A stretch of DNA of 64,000 nt, from contig DADT01000031.1 of NCBI GenBank assembly GCA_002495065.1, forward strand, positions 136,881 through 200,880, given 5' to 3'. Numbering within the stretch: the first letter of the stretch is position 1; each line of letters starts with the position of its first letter. The translations under genes were made by a program, and so were the position numbers. Below the pieces are notes generated by a model. The model did not search any database. It had not been told where the DNA came from and saw only the letters and a list, made by a program, of their open reading frames with translations. Shown here piece by piece: positions 53,007 through 62,493 of this stretch. Source of the stretch: Methanoregula sp. UBA471. Lineage in GTDB: Archaea; Halobacteriota; Methanomicrobia; Methanomicrobiales; Methanospirillaceae.

Positions 53007-53462
53007 TTAAATCTTCCTGCTTTTCCGTGCACTCAGGAGAAGATCCTTAATCTCTGGTGGCATTTGCTCATCCTGCCATCGTCTTTCTGCTTCCGGTGAT
53101 TGGCCGGCATTTTTCACTGCCTTCAGGGCATACCACGCTGCTCCCAGTGAATGGTCAGCCATATGAGCAGTTGCGACAGCCTGCCCGACAGATCGAGCAA
53201 CCGCTCGTGAAGCCGGATGGGAAGATTCCCGTGCAACAGCGTGTGCGGCTACTGAAGCTTTCATCGCGTCACCGGTTGAAGCGTTTCCCTGAGCCCATGC
53301 TCTGGCAGTCACCAGGGCATTTTTCAGTCGTTCATCTATGGTTTCGCCAAAGAGATGCAACACATGCTCTGCACAGTCGCAGCCCCAGGTAATGAGCTGA
53401 ATGTGCTGTTCTTTTTTCAGGGGTCCGCCCCGGTGTTCTGCAACAAATCGTCTGTCCCGCAT
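53007..53462 (-). CDS. Putative immunity protein (Imm-5-like)
   Basis: About 151 residues from ATG 53462; the frame is open slightly upstream. The pattern QLITWGCDCAEHVLHLF, then RAWAQGNASTGDAMKASVAA and ATAHMADHSLGAAWYALKAV matches the helical 'putative immunity protein' family associated with polymorphic toxins. No toxin gene is next to it, so it is an orphan here. It lies close to a RelBE pair. Confidence 0.7.
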   Translation of the reverse strand: MRDRRFVAEHRGGPLKKEQHIQLITWGCDCAEHVLHLFGETIDERLKNALVTARAWAQGNASTGDAMKASVAAHAVARESSHPASRAVARSVGQAVATAHMADHSLGAAWYALKAVKNAGQSPEAERRWQDEQMPPEIKDLLLSARKSRKI

Positions 53463-53656
53463 TTTGCAGCAGCTTCGCATAATCCTCACCTGATAACGGA
53501 ATCTGATACGATCATCGAAGTTCTTATCCTGACAGATGCCGTTGAGCCCGCATCTTTGCAGGCAGGTCCGTATTGTATTCTTTCACCCGATGGCTCAAGG
53601 AACGTGTGAATAACGGATATCTTTCCCTTGATGCAGAGGTATTTTTAAACCTTTTT

Positions 53657-53932
53657 TCAGAAATCCCGGTATGCCTGTTTTCGGTAATCAATTTCAAGGA
53701 CATGGATAATCAGGACATCACTATGGATTGAGAGAAGGGCGCGGACGTCTCTCCGGACCCGGAGAGAGTAAACCGGATGGTCCGGGTTTGACGCCTTTAT
53801 CTTTTTTATAACCTGATACGGGTCTTTTTTGATGTTCTGAATCGCACTCACAACGTTTCGGGCAATCTCCGGTGGCAGTTTTTCCAGATCCCGGTCTGCA
53901 CGATGGGTATACTTGACCCGGTACAGACTCAT
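53657..53932 (-). CDS. RelE/ParE-type toxin
   Basis: The 91-residue basic protein has the RelE pattern: YRVKYTHRADRDLEKLPPEI, then VYSLRVRRDVRALLSIHSD and VLEIDYRKQAYRDF. RelE toxins cut ribosome-bound mRNA. The basic residues Arg (LRVRRDVRALL) and the terminal Tyr-Arg are in place. It overlaps the antitoxin gene by four bases. Confidence 0.88.
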   Translation of the reverse strand: MSLYRVKYTHRADRDLEKLPPEIARNVVSAIQNIKKDPYQVIKKIKASNPDHPVYSLRVRRDVRALLSIHSDVLIIHVLEIDYRKQAYRDF

Positions 53933-54165
53933 TTAACCCCGTATTTCTTCCGGATATCCTTTTCAGAAATCAGATTTCCTTTTTTGATATCTTCGAGTCC
54001 TTCTTCCAGCCCTTTGATGGCATCTGAACTGAGCGGTTCATCATCAACAGTGAGATTCACCAGGCGCTCGATAACGTCGTTGTATGATTCCTTCGGGTTA
54101 CGTTTCAAGTTATTCAACTGTGTTTTGAGATCTTCCCGGATATAAATGGAACTCGCTGCCTGCAT
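53929..54165 (-). CDS. Antitoxin of the RelBE pair
   Basis: The 78-residue protein has a ribbon-helix-helix-like N-terminus (SSIYIREDLKTQLNNLKRN, then SYNDVIERLV) and an acidic tail (LEEGLEDIKKGNLISEKDI), as in archaeal RelB-type antitoxins. The upstream palindrome at 54172-54192 is the likely autoregulatory operator. Confidence 0.85.
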   Translation of the reverse strand: MQAASSIYIREDLKTQLNNLKRNPKESYNDVIERLVNLTVDDEPLSSDAIKGLEEGLEDIKKGNLISEKDIRKKYGVK

Positions 54166-54171
54166 AGTAAT

Positions 54172-54192
54172 ACCTATAGGTGGCTATAGGTA
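54172..54192. promoter_or_regulatory. Palindromic operator of the RelBE pair
   Basis: ACCTATAGGT is a perfect palindrome. It is followed after two bases by CTATAGGTA, a second half-copy. It lies 7-27 bp before the antitoxin ATG, where RelB-type antitoxins bind to repress the operon. Confidence 0.6.
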
Positions 54193-54706
54193 AAAAACCA
54201 GCTATTCGTCCCGGCAACAACAAGAGACTCAAAAGGGAACGAAGCCGGAGTGCGTCCCGGTATGGTTCGCCTGGTTCCCGGCTATGAATATCTCCTGGAG
54301 CGTGTCATGGGTGATTGACGGTACAGGTGTCCCCGGGTTTTGAAAACCACGGGAACAATCTCATCCGTTGAACTCAATTTTACCAAGCAAATTATACTAT
54401 TTGAGAAATCTGTCACGGACCGTCAGGATTCACAAAAACGTCATACGCTTCCTGCCCTCCTTACAACCACCGGATAGAGAAGTGACAAGACATCGGGTTG
54501 TTTTTTTACCGTGACGATCCCCGGAGTGGGAGTGCTTCCGTCAGAGAGTGATTACACCATAAAGAATATTATATTGTATATTATGGAATAACAGCCGAGG
54601 CAAACCTTACGTCACAGACTCCATTTCTTCAGGATATGATTACCCAAACCTATCGGTATGATCATCTGGCATCAGTGGACGCATTGCTATGGGGAGCTGA
54701 ACGAGT
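54193..54706. other. Intergenic region, promoter only
   Basis: No gene seen. AGAATATTATATTGTATATTATGG at about 54568-54590 is a likely promoter for the membrane protein at 54707. Confidence 0.35.
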
Positions 54707-55162
54707 ATGACCCTACTTGCCCGAATCAAGGAACAGATCCTGCCGATTACAGTTGCTGCGGTCATCCTTGCAGTCGGGTATTATACCTTCACCAGGATGC
54801 CGCCGCGGGGATCACCCTGGGATATTGCAGAATGGATCCTCCTGCTCGTCACTTTCTGTATTCTGTTCTCCCTTTTCCCGGCAGTTGCAATCATCTATGG
54901 CTGGCGAACCGGGAATCGAATTGGTGCGTTCCTTGTCGGGGTACTTGCGCTCCCCCTTGTCTGTATTTTCGGGTTTATCCTGCTCCATCCGGGTAATATG
55001 GTGTTTCTCCCTCAGTCCAGTACATTCCCCTTTATCGCTATTCTAACAACAGTCTGTGGCCTTGCAGGATTTTGTGCAGCACAGAGGACGAAAAATTACC
55101 TTGCAGTATCGATTCTTCTTACCGGATTGTGGCTGATTATATGGATGAGCGGGTTCAATTGA
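54707..55162 (+). CDS. Five-helix membrane protein, hypothetical
   Basis: The 151-residue protein has membrane helices at about 11-28, 42-65, 72-93, 107-125 and 131-149, with short loops. No charged pore residues or transporter motif. ATG 54707 lies ten bases after GGAG. No family recognised. Confidence 0.65.
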   Translation: MTLLARIKEQILPITVAAVILAVGYYTFTRMPPRGSPWDIAEWILLLVTFCILFSLFPAVAIIYGWRTGNRIGAFLVGVLALPLVCIFGFILLHPGNMVFLPQSSTFPFIAILTTVCGLAGFCAAQRTKNYLAVSILLTGLWLIIWMSGFN

Positions 55163-55378
55163 ATCCTCACGGATTTTTCTTCAATTTCCGTTTTTCAGAA
55201 TCCGATGGGGGAACTCCCCTGTTTTAGCACTGTCCACAATATTCAGGGGAGTTATGCTGGATCCGGGAATTTCTTATACCTTTATGGTGAATGGCCGGTC
55301 ATAGTTTCTATTACCGTATCAGCAGAATTGTACCAGAATAGAAACATTACCTGAGTGATCCTCTTGGAAACCCCCAAC

Positions 55379-56815
55379 ATGGCGCCTGAAACGACCGCTG
55401 ATGTGCCGGCCATCTGCCATGTACCGCCCATACCTGTCAGCCCGGCTGCCAAACGGGTCGTGCTGCTCATCGCCATCCTTGCCGGGTTCATTACCCCGTT
55501 CGACGGTTCGGCGGTCAATATCGCCCTGCCGGCGATGGGGGCGGAATTCCACATGGACGCCATCGCCCTTTCATGGATCGCGACCGCATACCTCCTCGCC
55601 GCAGCCCTCTTTTTAGTACCCCTCGGCAAGATTGCCGACATCTATGGAAGGAAACGTATCTTCCTGTACGGCATTGCGCTCTTCACTCTTGCCTCCCTTG
55701 TCATGACCATGGTCCCTTCCACCAACCTGCTCATCGCAGTCCGGATCATCCAGGGGATCGGCGGGGCCATGATCTTCGGGACGAGCATTGCTATCCTTAC
55801 TTCCGTATTTCCCCCGGGAGAACGGGGAAAAGCCCTCGGGATCTACATAACCGCCGTGTACTTCGGGCTCACGGTCGGGCCGTTTTTCGGGGGCGTGCTG
55901 ACCGAGAACCTTGGATGGCGGAGCATATTCTTTGTCAATGTTCCTATCGGGATTATCGCCTGCCTGCTCATCCTGTGGAAGCTCGAAGGTGAATGGAAAG
56001 AATGCGAGGGTGAGCGTTTCGATCTTGCCGGCTCGGTCATCTATGCGGGTGCTCTTGTCTGCATCATGTACGGTTTCTCCCGTGTCCCGTCCGTCACGGG
56101 GATTGTCCTCATCGCTGCAGGGTGTCTCATCGGCATTCTCTTTGCCCTGTATGAGATGAGAGTTCCCATGCCGGTCCTCGACATGCGCCTCCTGACGAAA
56201 AACCGGGTCTTTGCGTTTTCAAATCTTGCCGCCCTCATCAGCTACAGTGCAACCTTTGCCGTGACCTTTCTTTTGAGCCTCGACCTCCAGTACACCAAGG
56301 GATTTTCACCGGAACAGGCCGGGCTGATCCTGATTGTCCAGCCGGCGGTGATGGCGCTCGTCTCACCGGTAGCCGGGCGGCTGTCTGACCGGGTCGATCC
56401 CCAGATCGTCGCATCGGCGGGAATGGCCCTGAGTGCCACCGGCCTGTTCCTGCTGGTCTTCCTGGTCGAATCGACCCCGGTGTGGTACCTGGTTGTCTGC
56501 CTTATTGTGCTCGGTGCCGGCCTGGGGATGTTTTCCTCGCCGAATACAAACGCGATCATGAGTTCGGTTGAACGACGGTATTACGGGGTTGCTTCCGGCA
56601 TGAACGGGACCATGCGTCTCCTGGGCCAGATGCTTTCGATGGGGGTGGCGATGATGCTCTTTGCCCTTCTGATCGGGCGGGTTGAGATCACTCCGGAGTA
56701 TTACCCGCAGTTTGAAGCCAGCCTTCACTACGCCTTCATGCTCTTCACTATACTCTGCATAGGGGGGATTGGAGCATCTCTCCGGCGGGGGAAGCGGCAG
56801 CCGGTTCCGGCATAA
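55379..56815 (+). CDS. MFS transporter, DHA2-type multidrug exporter
   Basis: 478 residues from ATG 55379; GTG 55355 is in frame and possible. Fourteen membrane helices are predicted. Motifs of the drug:H+ antiporter-2 family are visible: FDGSAVNIALPAMG in helix 1, GKIADIYGRKRIFLYG (motif A), IQGIGGAMIFGTSIAIL and LGIYITAVYFGLTVGPFFGG (motif C). The role is efflux of small toxic compounds driven by protons; the substrate is unknown. No regulator gene is adjacent. Confidence 0.9.
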   Translation: MAPETTADVPAICHVPPIPVSPAAKRVVLLIAILAGFITPFDGSAVNIALPAMGAEFHMDAIALSWIATAYLLAAALFLVPLGKIADIYGRKRIFLYGIALFTLASLVMTMVPSTNLLIAVRIIQGIGGAMIFGTSIAILTSVFPPGERGKALGIYITAVYFGLTVGPFFGGVLTENLGWRSIFFVNVPIGIIACLLILWKLEGEWKECEGERFDLAGSVIYAGALVCIMYGFSRVPSVTGIVLIAAGCLIGILFALYEMRVPMPVLDMRLLTKNRVFAFSNLAALISYSATFAVTFLLSLDLQYTKGFSPEQAGLILIVQPAVMALVSPVAGRLSDRVDPQIVASAGMALSATGLFLLVFLVESTPVWYLVVCLIVLGAGLGMFSSPNTNAIMSSVERRYYGVASGMNGTMRLLGQMLSMGVAMMLFALLIGRVEITPEYYPQFEASLHYAFMLFTILCIGGIGASLRRGKRQPVPA

Positions 56816-57288
56816 GTTCAGGGACTCAGCGCAGTTGCCATCCATTTTTTATCATGGATACTATGCTGTTTTAGCACCTGACTTTTCGATACGGTGTTCG
56901 AAAACTGAATGAGCATCAGGATATTTTACGCTCCTGGGGGCTTTGGCAATGCCTCCGCCCCCCGCCGCTGTGGCGCCCTCCCCACGGTGTGATTATGTCG
57001 TATTACCTTATCCAGATCTTAAGAGGTCGTTGGAAAAGAAAAGTGATGCGCTTTTTTTCATCTGTTTTTAGTTCATTAAAATTATTCAATTTTCACGTCT
57101 GAATGTGAGATCAATTTTTGGGGTTGTTTTTGCACTTTACCTTTTATCATTTTTCCTGATACCTGATCTGCCAGCCTCTGAAGGAATGGTTGCCAATCTT
57201 TTCATGTGCGGAATACCTGCATTACCAACAGGTGCCTCATGGAAAATGCCCGGCTTTAGGAAATGATTTGAATGGGATTGCTGGACAA
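56816..57288. other. Intergenic region with repeat fragment
   Basis: A fragment at about 56925-57015 (GGGGGCTTTGGCAATGCCTC, CCGCCGCTGTGGCGCCC, GTCGTATTACCTTATCC) is made of pieces found in the mobile repeats. The rest is T-rich. No gene. Confidence 0.4.
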
Positions 57289-57783
57289 TTAGAGCGGCAT
57301 TTTTGGAATAATCGCACCTGCCATCCCCAAAGCAAATATTGCAATAATAAAAACGATCGTCAACGCAACAAGGGCAACAGGAAACCAGAACATCCAGCTT
57401 TTCCTGAAAAAACTCTCCTTTTTTCGATTAATCCTGTCTGCAGTTTTAAACGCGTCATACATTCCGAAAATCCAGATCCCCACGATTACCGCATATATAA
57501 TTGCTGAAACCATTGCAGCAAAATCCTGCCCCGATCTTGAAAAAATATAGAATAACAAACAGGAAACCAGAAAAGATCCGAAAAACTTCAGTCCGGCCAG
57601 GGTTTTTCCATTGTACCACTGGCCCCAGCCAAAAAAAAGAAAACTGAATATGACCGCAAAAAAAGGATTCCGGATGTTCTCCCGTTCCTCAATGGCCAGC
57701 GCAGTCCTCGCACCGCAGTTGGGACAGATTGCAGCGTTCTGATATTGTAATGGTACCCCGCAGGCGGGACAGAATTTTGGCAT
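57289..57783 (-). CDS. Zinc-ribbon membrane protein
   Basis: The 164-residue protein begins with a double-CxxC zinc ribbon (KFCPACGVPLQ...ICPNCGARTA; Cys5, 8, 20, 23). Four membrane helices follow; the part FFFGWGQWYNGKTLAGLKFF is typical of TM2-like small membrane proteins. ATG 57783 with no ribosome site, perhaps leaderless. Function unknown. Confidence 0.8.
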   Translation of the reverse strand: MPKFCPACGVPLQYQNAAICPNCGARTALAIEERENIRNPFFAVIFSFLFFGWGQWYNGKTLAGLKFFGSFLVSCLLFYIFSRSGQDFAAMVSAIIYAVIVGIWIFGMYDAFKTADRINRKKESFFRKSWMFWFPVALVALTIVFIIAIFALGMAGAIIPKMPL

Positions 57784-57876
57784 AGATAATAATCCAAAAC
57801 CGTAACAATAAACGTATTGATTTGTACGCGAGGTTAATGACCCGGCTCCTGATATGTACCGCCCGGGAAAAAGAAG

Positions 57877-58638
57877 TCAGGGGAGGATTGCAAAGACCCG
57901 GGCCGGTGCTCCCGTCCCGCCTTTAATCAGCATGGGAATAACGTAAAGCGTTGAGCCCGTGACGGGGAGCTTGTCCAGGCTGGCGATATTCTCCAGTCCG
58001 AGTTTACCGGCACCGCATATCACGCGGTGGACCCAGAAGTCCTGCGACCTCCCGTTATCCATGCTCGGGGTATCGATGCCAATGCCCCTGATGTCCCGTT
58101 CCTGTGTCAGGAACTCTGCCGATTCACGGGAAAATGCCGGAAAACTCAGTTCAGGAAACGCAGGCTCACCTTTCTTATCTGTTCCCAGGACTCTCTTCGG
58201 GTCGGGATAAAACTGCGTGCCGATCCCGGTGTACATGATCACCCATGCCCCCGCCGGAATCCGCCCGTGTTTTTCCTCCCAGCTTGTAATGTCCTCCACG
58301 GACAGGAGGTAATCGCGGTCGCGGGTGCACTGTTCCCGTGCGTCGATCTTCACCGCCGGCCCAATCCACTCCGCCAGGGGAATCTGGTCAACAGAGCGTC
58401 CGTTCTGCGCGAAGTGAAGCGGCGCGTCGACATGGGTCCCGCCATGTTCCGAAGCGGCAAAAAAGTTGGCGGCATACCAGTAACCCCGTTCCTTCATCCC
58501 GTGGAACTCCGGCGTCAGTTTGAACGGCGATGCATTCGGCCAGTAGAGGGTATTCCGGTCATAGGGATAGGTCATGTCCAGGATCTTACCGGGAGGTCCG
58601 GCGGCGTATCCGAACCGGGCCTCATGCATAAGCTTCAC
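57877..58638 (-). CDS. Cyclase family protein (kynurenine formamidase-like)
   Basis: The 253-residue protein carries the family metal motif SEHGGTHVDAPLHF (His65, His69, Asp71, His75), DMTYPYDRNTLYWP near the start and GIGIDTPSMDNG late. These metal-dependent hydrolases open amide or lactone bonds; the substrate here is unknown. GTG 58638 follows GGTGAATC; ATG 58629 is an alternative. Single gene. Confidence 0.88.
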   Translation of the reverse strand: MKLMHEARFGYAAGPPGKILDMTYPYDRNTLYWPNASPFKLTPEFHGMKERGYWYAANFFAASEHGGTHVDAPLHFAQNGRSVDQIPLAEWIGPAVKIDAREQCTRDRDYLLSVEDITSWEEKHGRIPAGAWVIMYTGIGTQFYPDPKRVLGTDKKGEPAFPELSFPAFSRESAEFLTQERDIRGIGIDTPSMDNGRSQDFWVHRVICGAGKLGLENIASLDKLPVTGSTLYVIPMLIKGGTGAPARVFAILP

Positions 58639-58834
58639 TGCTGATTCACCACCGTAAGAAAACCTTTCCTCATTACCATTCCTGCTCTCCCCCTGTTCTC
58701 TCTATTCTTCAGGTATCCTCTATAAATATCTCTCCCCTCTCCCTGTGCAACGACACCGGCATTCAGAAGAAAATTGAAAGGAACCCTTGAGAAAATCGAC
58801 TCCGTGGAATCATTATCCATCACGTTCCCGGGGA

Positions 58835-59040
58835 CTGTGAAATCCCCACAATGATATCTGTCGAAATCCCTGAATATCCGTTGTTCAGGTAAGATCGGGA
58901 TTTTCTTCAGACCTGGGAAATCGTCAATATATCACGATCCCGGGGCTTTGCCCCCGCCACTATTGAATCCCCCCATGATATTTATGACATCCGTGGCAAT
59001 CTGGTTATTCTTAAATGATAAGGCAGTTTTCACCGGAGCC
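58835..59040 (+). repeat. Short mobile-type repeats, family 2, tandem copies
   Basis: A nearly full copy at about 58909-59040 carries CCGGGGCTTTGCCCCCGCCACTAT, ATCCGTGGCAATCTG and the inverted terminus GGCTCCGGTGAAAA. The stretch 58835-58908 repeats the right part (AATATCCGTTGTTCAGGTAAGATCGG), matching 52945-52975. No coding sequence. Confidence 0.55.
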
Positions 59041-59102
59041 TTTCCGAGAAACCCGATAAATAGTCTCCCGTCACAGGTACAGTATATCCCGGGAAGCTTT
59101 GC

Positions 59103-60956
59103 ATGGATTCAATCGATGACCTGTTAAAAAAATACTGGGGCTATAGCTCTTTTTTACCGCACCAGAAGGAGATCATCGCATCAGTCATCGAAGGAAACGA
59201 CATCCTTGCGGTCATGGCTACGGGCGGGGGAAAATCCCTCTGTTACCAGCTGCCCGCCCTCTGGTTCGGCGACCTGACGCTGGTGATCTCCCCGCTGATC
59301 TCCCTGATGAAAGACCAGGTGGATGACCTCAATGCACGGGGCATTCCTGCCGCAGCCTACACGAGCGCGATGCAGTACGGTGAACGGGGAGCGATCGAAA
59401 CCGGGCTGAAAAACAATACCCTGCGGCTCCTTTTCATCTCCCCGGAACGGTGCGTGCAGCCGCATTTCCTGGATTCGCTCGGGGATTCCCGGGTCCGCCT
59501 TGTTGCCATCGACGAAGCGCACTGCATATCGGAATGGGGCCATGACTTCCGCCCTGAGTACCGCCAGCTGGCAGTGCTGAAAAAACAGTTCCCGGACACT
59601 CCCCTGATAGCATTGACCGCCACTGCCATTCCCCAGGTACGGCATGATATCCGCCAGCAGCTGGGTCTTTCCGGTTTGCGGGAATTTATCGGCAGCTTCA
59701 ACCGCCGGAACCTCCAGTACCGGGTCATACCGAAGAAAAATTCCCTGGTGACCCTGGCGGGTATTGCCGGGCAGCACCGGCATGATTCCGGGATCGTGTA
59801 CTGCCTGAGCAAGAAAGAGACAGAAGAGCTGGCAGAAGATCTCCGCAGACGGGGGTATCACGCCCTTGCCTACCATGCCGGGCTCTCAAAGCCGGTGAGA
59901 GAGAAGGTCCAGGACGATTTTATCCACGACAATGTGAACATTATCTGTGCAACGGTCGCCTTCGGGATGGGCATCGACAAGCCGGATATACGCTATGTCA
60001 TCCATTACGACATACCCAAGAGCATCGAGTCCTATTACCAGGAGACCGGGCGTGCCGGGCGTGACGGCCTGCCCGGGGAATGCATTCTTTTCTATAGTCG
60101 TGCGGATGTCGCCCGTGTGAGGGCTCTTCTGGAAAGCGACAGGTCCGGCGAACGACATACCCTGCTCGCGGTCCGCAAGCTGCAGGATATGACCGATTAC
60201 TGCGAGTCGACGACCTGCCGGAGAAGATACCTGCTCAGGTATTTCGGAGAGGAGTATCCGGAAACGAACTGCGGGTCGTGTGATAACTGTGACAACCCCC
60301 GGGAGCTGGCCGACGCAACGGAGACCGCACGGACGATCATCGAATGTATCAGGCAGTTACCCTCGCATTTCGGGGTAGAACTTATCACCGATGTCCTGAC
60401 CGGCTCGAAAAGTGCAAAAATCAGGAGTTACCAGCTCGATACGCTTCCTTCCTACAATTCAGGCAAACCCTATAGTAAACAGCAGTTCAGGACCTGGATA
60501 CATGAACTCATCCGGCAGGATTACCTTTCGCGTGAGGGGGACATCTATCCGGTTATCGGTCTTTCCGAAAAGAGTATGACCGTGCTGAACGGGCAGACCC
60601 GTGTGATGCTCTCGGTCCCCGAACACAGAGGACAGAAGTCAGCCCCCGGGAAAAGCGATGAGACGGTACCCTGCGATGAGAAATTATTTCTGCTGCTCAA
60701 AAATCTCCGGAAATCCATTGCAGACCGGGAAAATGTTCCCCCGTATGTTATCTTTCATGACAGGAGCCTGCGGGAGATGGCCCGTGTACAGCCCCGGGAT
60801 AACGGCAGTTTCAGGAATATCGGGGGAGTGGGAGACCATAAACTGGAAAAGTACGGCCCGGCATTCATCGAAACAATCAGGGCATTTCATGATAACCGGG
60901 AACCGGATCAAAGGGAACCGGCAACCCCCGGACAGCCCGGTGCCGGTACTCCATGA
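59103..60956 (+). CDS. recQ: ATP-dependent DNA helicase RecQ
   Basis: The 617-residue superfamily 2 helicase has motif 0 (FLPHQKEII), Walker A (MATGGGKSLC, about 38-47), DEAH (137-140), SALT-type LTATA, the QETGRAGRDG motif VI, a zinc-binding RQC segment (CESTTCRRRYLLRYFGE with CGSCDNC), a winged helix, and an HRDC domain near the C-terminus (DEKLFLLLKNLRKSIAD). RecQ unwinds DNA 3'-5' in repair and recombination. ATG 59103 follows GGAAG. Confidence 0.93.
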   Translation: MDSIDDLLKKYWGYSSFLPHQKEIIASVIEGNDILAVMATGGGKSLCYQLPALWFGDLTLVISPLISLMKDQVDDLNARGIPAAAYTSAMQYGERGAIETGLKNNTLRLLFISPERCVQPHFLDSLGDSRVRLVAIDEAHCISEWGHDFRPEYRQLAVLKKQFPDTPLIALTATAIPQVRHDIRQQLGLSGLREFIGSFNRRNLQYRVIPKKNSLVTLAGIAGQHRHDSGIVYCLSKKETEELAEDLRRRGYHALAYHAGLSKPVREKVQDDFIHDNVNIICATVAFGMGIDKPDIRYVIHYDIPKSIESYYQETGRAGRDGLPGECILFYSRADVARVRALLESDRSGERHTLLAVRKLQDMTDYCESTTCRRRYLLRYFGEEYPETNCGSCDNCDNPRELADATETARTIIECIRQLPSHFGVELITDVLTGSKSAKIRSYQLDTLPSYNSGKPYSKQQFRTWIHELIRQDYLSREGDIYPVIGLSEKSMTVLNGQTRVMLSVPEHRGQKSAPGKSDETVPCDEKLFLLLKNLRKSIADRENVPPYVIFHDRSLREMARVQPRDNGSFRNIGGVGDHKLEKYGPAFIETIRAFHDNREPDQREPATPGQPGAGTP

Positions 60957-60995
60957 GACCATCCTTTTACCATTAATCACTTCGTATCAAGGTCC

Positions 60996-61178
60996 TCAAT
61001 CGGGAAAACCAGGATGTTCCGGGTGATGTATATTAGACAGCCCCTCGATTTTCCACTGGACGGAACGTGTCTTCACGTCAAACCAGCGTAACGCATTCAC
61101 GTCACCGGAAACTACCCGGTCACCCTCTTTGCGATCCTTCTGCCCCGAACGAATCTCATAAATCCCCCCACCACCCAT
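60996..61178 (-). CDS. Possible small basic protein, uncertain
   Basis: A frame from ATG 61178 to 60996 has gene-like codon use (RSGQKDRKEGDRVVSGD, LRWFDVKTRSVQWKIEG) but no ribosome site, and it starts only 9 bp from the divergent gene at 61188. It may be real or chance. Confidence 0.3.
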   Translation of the reverse strand: MGGGGIYEIRSGQKDRKEGDRVVSGDVNALRWFDVKTRSVQWKIEGLSNIHHPEHPGFPD

Positions 61179-61187
61179 TCTATCAGT

Positions 61188-61493
61188 ATGAAGTATACGG
61201 CACGGCATATCCAGCGTTTCTTAGAAGCGGGAAAGATTGACGCTACGCTCTGGAAGAACCATTTCCCCTCGCTGCTGCCATCCCAGGTGCCGACCTGCGA
61301 GGAGTGCGGGGAGTTTAAGGACCGGACCTGCGCCGGAGGACAGGACCCGGTCGAATGTTTCCTTGACAAGGTCCCGGTGGCAGAGCCGGCCGAAGAGCAC
61401 AAGAAAAAGAAGCGGGACCCGATGCTCGGCCTTGGTGCAAAAGGGCGTGGTGTCCACGGCACGGCAAAGCCAAAGGACCAGTCGAAGATGTGA
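61188..61493 (+). CDS. Hypothetical protein with four cysteines
   Basis: The 101-residue protein starts KYTARHIQRFLEAGKIDATL, then has a CEECGEFKDRTC cluster and a fourth cysteine in VECFLD. The second half is Lys- and Gly-rich (KKKKRDPMLGLGAKGRG) and likely flexible. Probably metal-binding. No family recognised. ATG 61188. Confidence 0.6.
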   Translation: MKYTARHIQRFLEAGKIDATLWKNHFPSLLPSQVPTCEECGEFKDRTCAGGQDPVECFLDKVPVAEPAEEHKKKKRDPMLGLGAKGRGVHGTAKPKDQSKM

Positions 61494-61782
61494 AACTGAA
61501 TGGGAACGGGAGCGCACTGTTGCGGTGCAGCGATGTTGTATCCGTTGAGTTACTATCCGCTGAGGCCTAATAAGACCAGGAAGGTTTGCAGCGTTCAGGT
61601 GATCGTGGGGCGACATCAGAGGTAATGCGGCCAGGATGGTCAGGGAATCGCCACTACTTTTTATAGATCGTTTCCTGACAGAAACAGGATTATACCGATC
61701 GCCTCCCCGGTTCAGATCCAGAAACTCCCCCCCAGCTGCCGTTTCCGGCATTATTATATTCCCTTATACTCAATCGCTGGTG

Positions 61783-62493
61783 ATGGTTGGCATCTCAACA
61801 TACTGTCTTCTCGACCGGCCGCTCCCTGAAGCACTGGACCGGCTATCTGCCATCACAGACCTGATCGAGGTGGTGGACGAAGGCCCCCATTTTGTGCATG
61901 ATGCCTCCCTGTTCGGGAGTTATTCTGCAGATTTTGTTTTCCATGCACCCTACCACGGGATGAACATTGCCTCGCTCTTTGAAGCCATCCGCACGGCGAG
62001 TGTACAGGTCATGACCGATTGCTTCTCGGTTGCCGCTGAGGTTGGTGCAGGCGTCGTCATGCACCCGGGATATTTTGCCTGGGAACAGGAGCGTGTGCAG
62101 GCCGGCCGGCAGTTCAAAAAGTCCCTGCACGAGCTCTGCACCGCCGCACGGGAACTCTCGCTGACCTTCTGGTTCGAGAACATGGGGGACATGAATTTTT
62201 TCAACCTTCGCACTCCTTCTGATCTCGACCGCATTGAAGGATGCGGTTTTGCCCTCGATACCGGCCATGCACATATCAATCACTGCCTGCCGGAGTTCCT
62301 GCAGACCCGGTTTTCCCATATGCATATCCACGATAATGACGGCAGAAGGGATACCCACAGCCCCGTCGGGGAGGGCACGATAGATTTTGCCCCGGTGATG
62401 AAGGCACTTAAGCGTAACCATGCCAGTTCGGTGATTGAGGTGAAGTCCTTTGATGGGGTACTCATGAGTATCCGCTCTCTGGAAAAAATGTGA
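61783..62493 (+). CDS. Sugar phosphate isomerase/epimerase-like TIM-barrel protein
   Basis: About 236 residues from ATG 61783. The barrel of the AP-endonuclease-2/xylose-isomerase-like superfamily is visible, with metal-ligand-type segments: FHAPYHGMNI, VVMHPGYF, FWFENMGD, FALDTGHAHIN, HMHIHDNDGRRDTH and SSVIEVKSF. These fit a divalent-metal enzyme acting on sugars or DNA. The substrate is unknown. The frame extends upstream, but without coding character. Confidence 0.88.
   Translation: MVGISTYCLLDRPLPEALDRLSAITDLIEVVDEGPHFVHDASLFGSYSADFVFHAPYHGMNIASLFEAIRTASVQVMTDCFSVAAEVGAGVVMHPGYFAWEQERVQAGRQFKKSLHELCTAARELSLTFWFENMGDMNFFNLRTPSDLDRIEGCGFALDTGHAHINHCLPEFLQTRFSHMHIHDNDGRRDTHSPVGEGTIDFAPVMKALKRNHASSVIEVKSFDGVLMSIRSLEKM

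Noticed and set aside
57190..57507. A 105-codon plus-strand frame
   Set aside because: Overlaps the zinc-ribbon membrane gene on the other strand, which has clear cysteine motifs and helices.
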